Made by a program: the position numbers and the translations under genes. From Ciona savignyi (Eukaryota > Chordata > Ascidiacea > Phlebobranchia > Cionidae): a DNA stretch of 64,000 bases. The notes under the pieces were generated by a model. The model did no database searches, was not told where the DNA came from, and saw only the letters and a program-made list of their open reading frames with translations. Numbering within the stretch: the first letter of the stretch is position 1; the number at the start of each line of letters is the position of its first letter. Shown here piece by piece: positions 32,080 to 55,159 of the stretch. Location: assembly GCA_000149265.1 (NCBI GenBank), contig CH000786.1, forward strand, positions 48,189 to 112,188, in the 5' to 3' direction.

Positions 32080-32435
32080 CTCATAAAGATGCCTTAATTC
32101 AACTAATCATAAAAATACGCGTCTGGCATCTGTTACAGTCATGTTAACAAGCCTTAAACTTTTCACTGCGTTTAGACTTCATTTTTTATGTTATTTTAGC
32201 TGTTTCGATTTTTCTTCAGAACAAAATTAATTAGCTTAAAAAGTTCATGTAAATATTTTTGGGAGTTATATTTTTTGTGTTTACTTATGCACTTTGCCGA
32301 CATTCGACTGTACATTTGAATAGTAATGTAACTTGTGTGCCGCTTGTACTTGATGATGTATATTGTTGGATCAGTTAAACTTTTGTTAAACAAGCGAACG
32401 AACAATACATTTGTATTTTTCTGAAGTATATACCC

Positions 32436-32669
32436 CAGTGGTTCTCAATCTTTTTGACCTCGTGGCGTACCCGAGACCAGCAATTACAAACGCGAATGGG
32501 CGCACCTTGCATGGGAAGTCAAAACAATATGCTAAATACTCAAACGTTAAATAGAAAAAGAACGAACTATTTAGTAGTTAATGATCTATGTACGTTCTGT
32601 CGTAAATTAACGAAATGCAAGTGTGGCGCACCTAGCTAACCCTTGCGGCGCACCATTTGAGAAACACTG
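32436..32669. mobile_element. Non-autonomous hAT-like element (CAGTGGTTCTCA ends)
   Basis: Termini CAGTGGTTCTCAATCTTT and ATTTGAGAAACACTG are inverted repeats of the widespread hAT/Charlie type. Flanks ATATACCC and ATATAGAC look like a diverged 8-bp target duplication (6 of 8). Length 234 bp, no transposase. Confidence 0.75.
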
Positions 32670-32741
32670 ATATAGACCAATGTTCACCACTGTCAGTGTG
32701 TTGCAGAACTAGCAAATCGTCAACATATTAAACTGGGTAAG

Positions 32742-33085
32742 GTCGTATGGCCAAATGGCTAACGCGACCAGTACATACCTACTTCTATACAAAAACCGTC
32801 CGAGTAACTAGCCCACCATGCGTTCGAAACTTGGGTCGGTAAAAAAAACATCAGACTGGGTAATTAAGCTGTTATGGCCGACAGTTTAGACTGGTGGTTT
32901 AGAACGTCGCCTTTAAGCCGAAGGGTAGGTCGAAACTGGTCGCTAGCTAGTTGTGTGCTTGGGCAAGGGACGTAATCCGATACTGGGCGCGAGGTGATCT
33001 GACGATTGCCCGTGTGATAACCCCCTTGGTTTTCCAACTCACGGGGTTAAACATGAATATCCTATCCTATGTAATAAATTAACAT
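32742..33085 (+). repeat. SINE-B followed by a SINE-A copy
   Basis: SINE-B at 32742-32850 (GGTCGTATGGCCAAATGGCT to CATGCGTTCGAAACTTGG), then a SINE-A at 32875-33085 that lacks its centre (jumps from GGGCAAGGGACG to GTAATCCGATACTGGGCGCG). Confidence 0.78.
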
Positions 33086-33394
33086 AGTTGTCCGTTTAAA
33101 AACCAACGCCGTTAGTATATGGTGAAATATACAAATATTCGCGTATTACCGATCCGGAAATTATTTCGTCCACGAACAAATATCCGCTTTATACCAAGAC
33201 GCCAACCAGTTGAGTCTGTCCGGTCTAGTGACTTGAGCCGGATATCCAAACAAAAGAAATTTCAAGTGAACGAATTATGGAGTGTGGCATCACAAAATTC
33301 GTACATCAAAACATGGTGTGTTCTACATCAGGCTATCTTGGGGTTAAAACATTAATTGTGGGATTTATTGGGTTGCTGGAAGTGGTTCAAACCG

Positions 33395-33665
33395 ACCAAA
33401 TAGCTTGGTGGGTTAGTGCGTCACTTTCGGACGAAAAGTTGCTCAATGTGAACTTGGTCTAGTCAGTCGGTTGTTATTGAAGTAAAGCAGTGGACATCGT
33501 CTGAATCCAGTCGATTAATGGGTTAAAATAGCATCAGTGTCAATTATACCCAAACAACCGCTCCATTAACCCTACAGTTGTCGCGAGGTAATCTTATGAT
33601 TGCCGTGTGTTAATGCTCCTTGGGGGTTTCCATTCACGGGGATAAAGTCTGAATATCCCGTTCTT
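33395..33665 (+). repeat. SINE-A copy
   Basis: AAATAGCTTGGTGGGTTAGT head, then GTCTGAATCCAGTCGATTAA and TCACGGGGATAAAGTCTGAA end. Confidence 0.8.
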
Positions 33666-34396
33666 ATATCTAAGTCCATAAATCTGTTGACTATATAAAA
33701 TGACAAAACATTGAAACAACAACCGTTTCGTTATTCACAAGTAAAATGTATTTGTAGCTCTATAACTTCGATATGTATACAGTAGCACGCTACACAGGGG
33801 AACATAATAAAATATCAAGACGAATTTACACGCGGGCCGACCCCATTATACCATAATTGCAAGCGGGGGCTGGGAACAATGCTGAAAGCTACATTCCTTC
33901 TTTAAGAAACCGAGATTTCGAGATTAGATCGGCCATACCATTACAAAGTGCACGTCTGTTGGAAGCAATAAAAGGCACAAAGGTGGAAATTGCACAAAAC
34001 TTAATACCAGATCAGTAGTTGTCCAATTCCGGTTTAAAGCCCATACATCTTTAAAGCCCATACATACATCTGCCTATTATTATCGCGGCCTTAGTAACAT
34101 TATCCCACGGAACAATACGTCTTGTAAACTTGTTGCCGTGATAAAGTTTCGGTGGAACAGCAGACAAGAGTTAACAAAACTTAGGGAATTATAGTATGAT
34201 TGGTACGATGAATACTGCCTTTTAAATTAGAAAAAAGATAAGCTGAATGAATCACCCCGGGAAAATGCATGGAACCTCGATTTTTGAAGGTTTTCTCGGC
34301 GAAATAAATGGCGCCGTGCTTCAGAATTATGCTTTTAAGTTAAATATCTTGAAGAGAGAAATTGGAACCGATGTTTAAGCTTATAACAAAGGAGTC

Positions 34397-45730
<11,334 letters not shown>

Positions 45731-46794
45731 TCTGGTATTTCTGGGTGCAGCCCAAATGATGACTAGTTTTATTTTCCTCCCAATTCGTAAAAAATCTTGA
45801 GAATTTCACAGAAAAATATTAATTTGCAAATTCTTCGCGAAAAACTGTTGGTTTTCTATCGTCTTTGATTGTCAGTTTGTGAATTCTAGTCAGAAAAAAA
45901 CCTTATTGCGCTAGATGGCGCTACTTTAATAAAATATGAACGGGTGGTTTAAATCATTAACAGGCAGATACTAAAAATAGCATTTTGCAAAGAAACAAAC
46001 ACAAACATAGACGTGTTGTTACCATTTCCTATAGTGCAATTATTGAAAAAAATATTTGTAGACGCTGGATAATAAAGTAGCTTATAAGCTAAGGAAAATT
46101 ATGTTGAATCGATAGTATTTGCTTCCGATTTGGACACCAGTTAAACCGAGTTGCTTTAAATTAACGCAAATATCTATTTTATTAGCTTTTCGAAAATAAT
46201 TTAAAATATATTTATTTGGCCAAACACCGTAAAATATTTCAAGCTTGAAAAATTTAAAAATATCTCCGGTTCCTTGCCGTTTGCTAATCACGATTGTCAA
46301 ACTGTTTGGTAATGTGAATGTTTTATTTAAAGTAATACTATCATGTAACTTCCCGACAAGGTGCTGGCTCCTAACACCTGTCTTAATGAGAGGTTGCAGT
46401 ATGCTTATAGACGGCGTCCTTTATTCAGAGTTTGAAATAACGCGTCATTGTCCAAAACTTGTGAATTTATTCGAATTTGAATGATGGCGAAAACGAAAGG
46501 TCTTGAAATGACGGTTTTCAAATTGTGGCTGAACAGGAGCCAAAGCACGTCATACACATCTTAACAATAACCGATAATTCCAAACCTACTAAAACTACCA
46601 AAAGACCGATTACCTCACGATAATGCTCAGGCAGTAAAAAACTAGCGTTTTATAGTTCGGTGAAATGGTGGGAAAAAAGGGAATACAATACCGATCTTAT
46701 TCCCTAGTGACATCGACATAATATAAACAATAATTGCGACGATAAATCTTACAATCATGCATCTTATTATTCGGCACATGTTTGAACTTCCGGT

Positions 46795-46995
46795 AGAATG
46801 GCGTGGTGGGTTAGACGCTGCCTTTCAGCCGAAGGGTTACAAAACTGGTTGCTAGCTAATCGAATAATTCCTGCGGGCAAAGCACCAAAGAATTAACTGA
46901 CCCCAGTCGAAAAATTGTCTGAACCAAGTGGAATAACGGGTTCTACCGAATTAAATATTTTAATCATACAAAACACACTTATACAGATGCGGTAA
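46795..46995 (+). repeat. SINE-A copy, diverged
   Basis: GTGGTGGGTTAGACGCTGCC head, TTCAGCCGAAGGGTTACAAA, GAACCAAGTGGAATAACGGG; 3' end lost. Confidence 0.72.
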
Positions 46996-47314
46996 TTTAA
47001 ATAGGTATATTTTTGTATACCTGCAGAACGTCACTATATCTTTAGCTATAGCCTACAGGTATTGTCGAACTAAATATCTATAACATAAAATGATGTGTAA
47101 TTATGTTATATTAAAACTGCACTCGCGTACGATGTAAGACAAATTTCTTGTCTTTCACCCTACCGTTTGTAAATTAAAAAAGAACATCTCCACACAGTAG
47201 ATTTTTTAAAAACCTTGACGGGTTATACCCCTATTACCCCTATGCAATTTTAAACGAAGTATTAAATTTTACGACAAAGAACATTATAAAGAACTGAAAA
47301 AGATAAACTTCAAC

Positions 47315-47600
47315 TGATTAGTCTGGTGAATTACTGCGTTGCCTTTCAATCGAAGGGTTGCAGATTCGAAACTGGTCGCTAGCTAGTCGGTTTTCTACTT
47401 GGGCAAGGCACTTAGCGGATATTTCCCGAATCCAGCGGATTAATGGGTTCAACTAAATTGAAGGAACGTGTGAATCTTACACAACACATTACAATAGCTC
47501 CGGTAACCCGACGGTGGGCGCGAGGTAATCTGAAGATTGCCCGTGTGTTAACTCCCCTGGTTTTCGCATTTTGGGGATAAACATGCTGAATATCATCACA
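47315..47600 (+). repeat. SINE-A copy, near full length
   Basis: TTAGTCTGGTGAATTACTGC head, GCAGATTCGAAACTGGTCGC B box, GTAACCCGACGGTGGGCGCG, GGGATAAACATGCTGAATAT end. Confidence 0.87.
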
Positions 47601-48052
47601 TATTAGTGACAAATCAAATTAGTGACAAAGTAAAACAATGGCAACAGTACAACTTTGTAATTACACGGTACAGTGTGTGAAAGGCAGGTACTTATATTTG
47701 ATAGTGTGTCAAGTAACCATGCAAATTTCAAAGTAAAGGAACGGTTTTATGGACGAATGGTTAGCGCGATCAATTCATGTACAAACTTATAAATTATAAA
47801 TTGGTGGTATAGGCTAGTGACGAAACTTATAAACACTGTTAAAAATTAAAAACAAGGCTAGATGATGGACATAAATACAGCCAATATAAAGTTTAATATT
47901 ACAGCTTGTAATTACAAAATGTATTTATGTTCCACAAATATAGGTCCGCCAGCACCGTAGTAAACCATATCTTAGGCCTACATTGCGGAAAACAGGGTTT
48001 TACTTTACTTTCAAAAATTCATTTGCTTTTAAACCCAGCTGTCAACAAAGGA

Positions 48053-48262
48053 AAAAACTAAAAGGAAGGAAAGGGAAGTAGGAAAGAATGAAAACTCCCC
48101 ACTAAAATAGAAAATTAGAACGTTAGAATTTGTGTTAGTGCAAGTGTTAGATTTAGGGGTGGTTCTAGGGTAGAGATTATTGTTTGTGGCAGGGTTAAAA
48201 TTAGCTTATCATTTTGGCGGGAATTTCCCTTCCTTCCCTATTTCCCTCTTTAGTGTTGCCCT
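48053..48262. mobile_element. MITE-C copy
   Basis: AAAAACTAAAAGGAAGGAAA left and TTTCCCTCTTTAGTGTTGCC right; core AAGTGTTAGATTTAGGGGTG. It would lie just past the SPMAP1-like stop, in or near its 3' UTR. Confidence 0.78.
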
Positions 48263-48357
48263 GGCCTATACAGACAAATAACTATAGCAAAACTGTCCCG
48301 ATTAGGTTGTTCCTGAAGCATTTTCAGCCGCGACAAACGGCATCGTTGAGATTGTGA

Positions 48358-51300
48358 TTAAAACGGTGAAGACCTGCTTGCAAGTCCAAACGGGGAGGGG
48401 CAGTTTCGTAACAGAGGGGTGTTCCTGCGAAATCCATATTTTCCATTGTAACTACTCATAGGTCGGGCGTCGCTTAGGAATTGGTCATGGCCGTCGATTA
48501 GCTCACGGGAGTAACCTAAATAAATGGCAAAAGTTTAATTTTTGCACCAAGATTTAGAATCAAATTGTGTCAAAATAAAAAAAGTTTTAAACAAATTGTG
48601 AAAAATTCTAAGCTGGTTTTACACGCCGTTTTTACGGGTTGCCTCTTAACCATATTTTAAATTATGACTTTATGGAAAACGACGACAATTGTTTAAAAGG
48701 TAAAACTGAACTTTTATGCTGCAGTGAAGAAATTGCGGCAAACCCGGGGCAATCAACGAAACCTTAATAGAATAAGATATTCAAGCTTATTCCCGTGAAT
48801 GGGAAAATTGCAAGGGGCGTTAACACATCGCCAATTATCAGATCACCTCTCCCACCGTCGGGTTAACGGAGCTATTGCAGCGTTTTGTGTTTGATTTAGA
48901 CGTTTCTTTAATTGGGTAGAATCCATGAATTCACTTGGTTCAAGCAACGTTCATTAAGTGTCTTATCAACGAACACAACTGACTATCCAGCGTCCAGTTT
49001 TGAACCTATAACCCTTCGGCTGGACTCACTAATCCACCGAGCTAATTGTTCGGACTACTGTATAAAACGCTGATATAAATGTAGTCAGGTGCCAAATCAC
49101 AACGGCCACATAAAACCGTACACTCAGTATTCAACAAATGATCAAACTACAAGATTCACCTGCGCCTGAGCGGTTTCTTCTATACAGATATTCAAACCCG
49201 ACTCCTATATTGTGGAACCGGTCCACCGCCTTACCTTGGAGTGACTCGCTTCTCGGTCTAGTCTGTTGAAAATGACTTCAACATTTGTTTCCATAAGAAT
49301 GATTGTTATGACTTACCTGCATCGTTTTGGCAAGGGTGCTGCCCAAACCTTTGTAAGCGAAATAACTCTGAACATGCTTGTCAAAATGCGAGTTGTAAGG
49401 TGGAATAGCAGGACCTAATTTCGGTTGGACCTTTGAGTAATCGTCCTATAAAAATTGGGAAAATTGGGAAAATGTTGATAAATTTATTTTACTTGTAGAA
49501 AACACGATAAGTTATTAGTCATTGTTATTTTTATCAGGCTCAATTTCAAACCCATGATGGGCTCAGTGCTGAGAACGTTTTTTTGTGGAAATTAATCGTT
49601 ATATGTATCGGTTCCATTAACCATTCGGCCACACGACCGTTCAGTTACTGGTCACTATTTGCCATTGGTTTATGAAATATCAGACCTGAAATTAACTACC
49701 AATACCAATGGTAATCTTGTGGAATAGATCTGCAGATAGGTCCTACATTTATGATAGTGTGCTAAGTAGTACTCTATACTCTGTTAAGTATTGCGTTAGC
49801 AATTTAAACAACACATTATATTTCACAAGCAGCGTCCAATATATGAATATGCGGTGTCCAATATATCAGCTAATGGAATTATTTTTAAAATATTTTATTT
49901 GCACATGTCGGCTGGCTGTTAAACAACAGATTTAACCGTAGTCTTAGTTTAAAAAAAACAATCAAAATATATTAATTTACTTGAATGCTACTAATCGCTA
50001 TTCCGTCGAGTATAAACCCCTTTTCTTTAAAAAGTTTTTCGGTTTTGCTTTGAGGAGGGGCGATAGTCTTCGCTTGTGTCAATTTTTTCCAGCCAGGAAA
50101 ACTTTCCTTCGCTTCGTTCTGTTAAATGTTTATAGACTATTAGTATTCAAATGATGACCTGACCAATCGCCTTTTAGCCAAGGGTTGCAGATTCGAAACT
50201 GGTCGCTTGCTAATCGGTTGTGTCTTAACGAACATTGCCTAAATCTAGTTATCAGCAAGGCAATTAACGGACATGGCCTTAATCTAGTGAATTAATGGGT
50301 TCTGCCAAATATAAAGAAAGTCTGAGGTGTGTCGAATGGGTTTTTATACTAATTATCACCAATAAAAATTTGTGTACAGAACCTTGAGAGCTCACTACAG
50401 GTTATCGAAAACCCCGTTTAAAAGGTGTAAGAACAAATCTTTGTTGGATGTTAAAAATACGAATTCCAATTTGTGTTGGGTGTTAAAAATAAGAAAAATT
50501 ATAGCAGTAACGCCCCGATGAATTCAATCTTATCGATTTATCATCTTTAGAAACGAGTATGTAAAACCTTTTATAAGGAAGCAGACGGTAAAAGTGCTTT
50601 CGGGGATCAGAGGGTAAGCGACGGTAAACCAACAATGCATTGTTAGTGGATTAATCGATAATCCGTGTTGATATAAGTTGTCCAGAGATGCGGTTTTAAA
50701 TTCAACACTTCGGCGTCGGTTGTATAAGTTTCCCAAGTTTTCTATCACGGACGAAACATTCCAGGGTCATGTATGTTTGCCAAACTGTATTGAACATGAG
50801 ATTGATAACTGTAATGTTAACAACACTATACGACATCCAGTAAACACGCCACTTATGTCTGTACAACATATAGTACATCGACAGAACGTTCACACATCTA
50901 TGTAGCTAAACAGATGGACTCATTTTATTTGGTCCTAATTAATTTATGTTTGTACATTATAGTATTTTGCTTTGGTTTGGAGGCCGCTATATTTCTTTAA
51001 TTTTATCCTTTTTTAATGACGTTATTTATAACGACTTAAGTTTAGTTTAGTTTATTCATTTTTTGCCCCAGTTTTTAAAGATGGCAAACGAATAAAATCA
51101 CGATACAGGAACGGGAAAAGACGGCAAAACGAACAGTAGTTAAAACACGTCATTAAAAAAAGGAGATATAATTTAATAAATATAGCGGACGCGACTGTTG
51201 GGTTTTCCGTATTTTCTTGTTCCTGTGCCGTTATTTGTTTCGTTTGTTAATTTCTAACACTGAGGCAATTAATAAACTAAAGTAAACTTGACCTTACAAT

Positions 51301-54300
51301 GTGTCTAGTCACTGATATGTTTTAAGTACTGTAGTTTTGCCGTTTTATCCTGTCTCTTCAATTTGAAAAAATGTTCCATTCTTCTTTATTGTAACGAAGA
51401 AGCAAAAAAATAAACTAAAACTAAAAAAAACTAAACCAAAATCAATTTTCATACTAGAGTTGGTAAAATAATTATTTAACAAACTGCAAGTGACGATCTC
51501 GGAACATACCATTAATTGTTTAAAATGTTAATAGGATAGGATACTACATGTTCTTTTTCGTAAATTGTGAAATCCAAGGGGGTTAACACGCTGGCTATCT
51601 TTTTTAGAATATTTTGTTATTTTCTGTTCAGTTTAAAGGGTTTGTTTGACTGGCTCGAATTTCTGTGGTAACTGGTTGAAAATTTTAAATGCGTTCGTCT
51701 GTACTATTAGAAACTTACGGTTCTTAAGTTGTAGGATAATTTAAGAAACTCATTCAGATTTTTAGTTGGCTCCAACGGTGTTGTCCGTGGCGTTTCTAGT
51801 GTTGTCGAGGAATCTCTAGCTCCAGGTGACCGACTTCTGTACTGGCGGGACGGGTACCGATCCACCAAAACCACTCTGACAACAATTGATCAAAATTATA
51901 CCGATAATCAAGTAACAATGGCGAAAGATTTTTTTAAACCAAATCAAGTATGTCAAAGTGTGGGGTGCATAAATAGTGATAAGCAATAAAAAATGCGATG
52001 TGTTACGATCTTCTAGCAGGGAAAAGTATAATAGTGAGAAAATCGCGTTAGCAGCCGAAATAACACATGCTTCATATGCATACCGTCCTAGTGTGCTAGG
52101 AGCTGTCGGGTAAGACAGCAGAAGAGGTCTTCTAGGTCCGTGGAATCCTATCTTGTCTCCAGGTCGGGCAAACGGCTTTCCCATGGTATCCACCATCGTT
52201 TTCTATAAGTTCGAATTTGCGTTATATGGTATGTATTGTACGGGCGTGTGGCCGAATGGTTAAGCGACCGATACATATACAGATTTAAAAAACAAAAACG
52301 GTTTTAGTGACGAACCCTTAATGGGTTCGAAACTGCGCTTAAAAAATAAAATATGGTATATGTATTGTCTTCAAACATCGTTCAATCTATTTGACTTAAA
52401 ATTAATACACAAAATATGCACCCTTGCGTCAATTTAAAACTCTACCCAATAGATAAACAGTTTGCGGAAATTTGAAAATGCCAGAAATTTTGCTAACATC
52501 TTGTTTGCTACAACTTTTTAACCGAGCCAAGTTTTAAACCCATAATGGGATCGTTACTCGCACCGTTTTTGTATTGTAGTCGGTATATGTATCTGTCAGG
52601 GTTAACCATTTGGCCACACGAATTTGTACATTGCACAGAGGGTTGGAAACTTAGCTGGTTTGAAAAAAAAAACATTGGGTTAAGTAATGGTGCTGAAGTA
52701 GTTACCACAGACGGATCGCTTAAACAGGCAACAGCACATGTGAAAAAAACATGGGTTGAGTAATGGTGCTGAAGTAGTTACCACAGACGGATCGCTTAAA
52801 CAGGCAACAGCACATGTGAAAAAAACATTGGGTTGAGTAATGGTGCTGAAGTAGTTACCACAGACGGATCGCTTAAACAGGCAACAGCACATGTGAAAAA
52901 AACATTGGGTTGAGTAATGGTGCTGAAGTAGTTACCACAGACGGATCGCTTAAACAGGCAACAGCACATGTGAAAAAAACATGGGGTGAGTAATGGTGCT
53001 GAAGTAGTTACCACAGACGGATCGCTTAAACAGGCAACAGCACGTGTGAAAAAACATTGGGTNNNNNNNNNNNNNNNNNNNNNNNNNNNNNNNNNNNNNN
53101 NNNNNNNNNNNNNNNNNNNNNNNNNNNNNNNNNNNNNNNNNNNNNNNNNNNNNNNNNNNNNNACATTGGGTTGAGTAATGGTGCTGAAGTAGTTACCACA
53201 GACGGATCGCTTAAACAGGCAACAGCACGTGTGAAAAAAACATGGGTTGAGTAATGGTACTGGAGTAGTTATCACAAACGGATCGCTTAAACAGGCACCA
53301 GCACATGTTAAAACATCCTACCTTCAACGTCTTCATCATTGTGGGAGATAACACGTAAGTCTGTTGGTGCTCATCTAGTCGAGCGTCGTATTCCAGAGCT
53401 GATTTCGATCTTCGACTAACACCTCGGGGTGTCCGGGGCGACCTGGGCGACCTGGGCGACCTTGGGGCTCTTGGGGACCGCGGGTACGGGGAAATGGTCT
53501 GAGGTGACGGCGAAACAACTGCGGCCGACATTCTACAAATGTTGTCAGGTTAGTTTTTTATTTTTGTTTTAATTTATGCTGACATCACAATTTTACAAAC
53601 GACAGCAATATATACAGTAATATAGGGTAATGTACAGCAAAGGATGCAGCGAAAGACCAAAAAGTCACCGAGTCAGCTCTTCAAAACTCTGTATTATATC
53701 CTAAAGCTGTGTGATTATATACATTGATTGGTTTAGTTAATTTGTTTTTGCTCCTTTAAAATATTTCACATAGGCTACTTAATATGTAAATAAAACACGT
53801 CCTTAATATAGAAAACTGGTATTATATAATTGCTTTGAAAAATAGGTATTTGTATAGTAAACTCTTTATTCCATTGCAATAAAACGCGGTAATAAAAAGA
53901 TATTTTAGGATCATAAAATTATAATGCATTTTAACGACAGCTAAAATGACAAACATTATTACATTTTAGGAAAGAAGCTGAAGTTTTAAAGTTTTTTTTG
54001 CCATTTAAAAACGAAAATACTCGGTGAATGGTGCACAAATCAGAAACGTCATTTTGACGATGCAACTATAAATTAGTTATATAATTGTCTTTTTACTGCC
54101 ATGGGGTATTTCGCCCAAATAGTTTGACGTTTTGTTGCGCTGTATATGCCTCGACACATTAATCAGTGTAACTACGGCCGGACGTAGTATTTTTCGTCAT
54201 CAGCATGTAATACATGTGATACGCGCAAACGGTATGTAATACCAGCGCCTAACCCTCTAGATATATCAACAAAACATAATTCCCACTGTACCTGTCTGTT

Positions 54301-54416
54301 AAATTTAATTCCGATTTCTTTGACCTTCGTCGTAAGATTTTCCTGCTTTCCTTTTGCCTCAGCGTTGCGTCTCGACTTCCAGCAATAATTACATCTGAAG
54401 TAATACGTTCCGGCAT
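48358..54416 (-). CDS. SPMAP1: SPMAP1 (C17orf98)-like sperm microtubule protein, N-terminally extended
   Basis: Eight exons, high-low: 54416-54292, 53532-53322, 52202-52084, 51875-51719, 50118-49981, 49445-49317, 49262-49235 (28-nt microexon), 48515-48358; 354 residues in continuous phase. The first ATG is preceded by an in-frame TAA. Residues about 230-354 match vertebrate C17orf98: EKGFILDGIAISS, QPKLGPAIPPYNSHFDKHV, then SYNGKYGFRRNTPLLR near the end. Known: that protein is a small (about 150-residue) sperm-flagellum microtubule component. The extra 200 N-terminal residues are basic and disordered-looking, with SPR/APR/TPR repeats (about 57-75) and a GKPFARPGDKIGFHGPRR block. Family assignment is from remembered similarity. 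Intron 2 contains a minisatellite and an N run. Confidence 0.82.
48768..49050 (-). repeat. SINE-A copy, last intron of the SPMAP1-like gene
   Basis: ATAAGATATTCAAGCTTATT to CACTAATCCACCGAGCTAAT. Confidence 0.8.
49235..49262 (-). other. 28-nt microexon of the SPMAP1-like gene
   Basis: ACAG|ACTAGACCGAGA...CTCCAAG|GTAAGG encodes TRPRSESLQ plus one base. Without it exon 6 cannot join exon 8 in frame: direct joining gives a stop after five codons. This frame requirement is the main evidence. Confidence 0.72.
49535..49642 (-). repeat. SINE-B copy, SPMAP1-like intron 5
   Basis: CAAACCCATGATGGGCTCAG to CATTCGGCCACACGACCGTT, full length. Confidence 0.82.
50165..50320 (+). repeat. SINE-A 5' part, SPMAP1-like intron 4
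   Basis: CGCCTTTTAGCCAAGGGTTG and GATTCGAAACTGGTCGCTTG; the ACATTGCCTAAATCTAGT block occurs twice (50233 and 50270). Confidence 0.72.
51041..51436. mobile_element. TTTAGTTTAG-ended inverted-repeat element
   Basis: Left end TTTAGTTTAGTTTATTCATT, right end AATAAACTAAAACTAAAAAA in inverse. Each end leads inward to an AAAACGGCAAAAC...AGT block via different sequence. In SPMAP1-like intron 4. Confidence 0.65.
51535..51600 (-). repeat. SINE-A terminal fragment
   Basis: GGATAGGATACTACATGTTC and CAAGGGGGTTAACACGCTGG only. Confidence 0.65.
52237..52628. repeat. Facing pair of SINE-B copies
   Basis: One copy at 52237-52350 (+) and one at 52515-52628 (-), facing each other, directly left of the minisatellite. 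Confidence 0.8.
52674..53312. repeat. Minisatellite, 76-77 bp unit, at least 7 copies
   Basis: Unit landmarks TTGAGTAATGGTGCTGAAG, TTACCACAGACGGATCGC and TTAAACAGGCAACAGCAC recur with TAATGG at 52685, 52761, 52838, 52915 and 52991, then again after the gap. The last, most diverged unit stops 10 bp from the exon 2 donor of the SPMAP1-like gene. Confidence 0.95.
53063..53162. other. Assembly gap inside the minisatellite
   Basis: Exactly 100 N, so probably a gap of unknown true size; the array copy number is therefore unresolved. Confidence 0.95.
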
Positions 54417-54814
54417 GGTGATACTTTATACCCGATGTTTACACAACACGGCCAAAGGATACGGTTTCAAATATAGCCCTCGTTCTTCAGCGTAAACCAA
54501 GCTACAAGCTAGGATGGTAGTTGTACCACAATTCGAGAAGAAGCTGACACAGTTGATAGCCCTTCGCTCGTGTTATGGGCTGGATAACGCACAAAGAAAA
54601 AGGGAGCGGCCGAACACGACTTTTTTTTTATTTGAAAGAGTCGTCACATCGGTTTAACCTATCCTTTAAGAAATTGAAAGTATATCGGTTGGCTATACAT
54701 ATATATGTGTGTGTAAAGGTATCCGTATGTTTGTTACTGTATTTAGCACCGGCTGTTCCAACATATACAAATACAGCGCAATAAAACAAAATAGCTTGAT
54801 ATTTTTATATTTTT

Positions 54815-55080
54815 TATGCCGTGAATGAAAATATACAAATGGCGTTATCATATGGCCAATCGTAATATTGCATCGTTTCCATAGTCGGTATAGCGGAGCT
54901 ATTATCATATGTTGTATGAGTTAACCCTTTACTTTTAGTTAAACTCATTCATTGGGTTCTGATCATGTGCGCTAGCTGCTACCTTGAACAAGGTTATAAA
55001 ACAAACTACCTGGCGACCAGTTTTAAATCGACAACCCTTTGGCTGAAGGTGGCACACTAATCCACAGAGCTGTTCAGGAG
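54815..55080 (-). repeat. SINE-A copy, diverged
   Basis: GCCGTGAATGAAAATATACA, AGTCGGTATAGCGGAGCTAT, ACCTGGCGACCAGTTTTAAA and CACACTAATCCACAGAGCTG; between the SPMAP1-like start and the tentative small gene. Confidence 0.72.
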
Positions 55081-55159
55081 TACGTACTTGTAGGCGTGTA
55101 TACGAAATGTCGGGGTATGCTCTTAACACTTTGTGCATACGTACTTAAGAGGTCGGCTC

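Larger units (their letters stand above)
32080..34396. other. Convergent intergenic region
   Basis: Between the stops of the TNF-family gene and the kinase. It holds one hAT-like element, one SINE-B and two SINE-A copies, listed separately. The remainder (33670-34396) is unassigned; the 78-codon ORF at 33119-33355 starts beside a SINE end and shows no family signature. Confidence 0.55.
45731..48357. other. Intergenic between kinase promoter and SPMAP1-like 3' end
   Basis: Contains two SINE-A copies and one MITE-C copy, listed separately. The remaining sequence shows no exon. The 5' leader and promoter of the kinase lie just right of 45730. Confidence 0.55.

Noticed and set aside
33119-33355. 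78-codon plus-strand ORF
   Set aside because: Begins just after a SINE end and has no family signature.
52796-53275. 159-codon minus-strand ORF with repeated VACLSDPSVVTTSAP
   Set aside because: Translation of the 76-77 bp minisatellite. The unit length is not a multiple of three and the frame changes between units.
52674-53312. Possible CRISPR-like array
   Set aside because: Whole units are near-identical with no unique spacers, the locus is an intron of an animal gene, and no cas genes exist.
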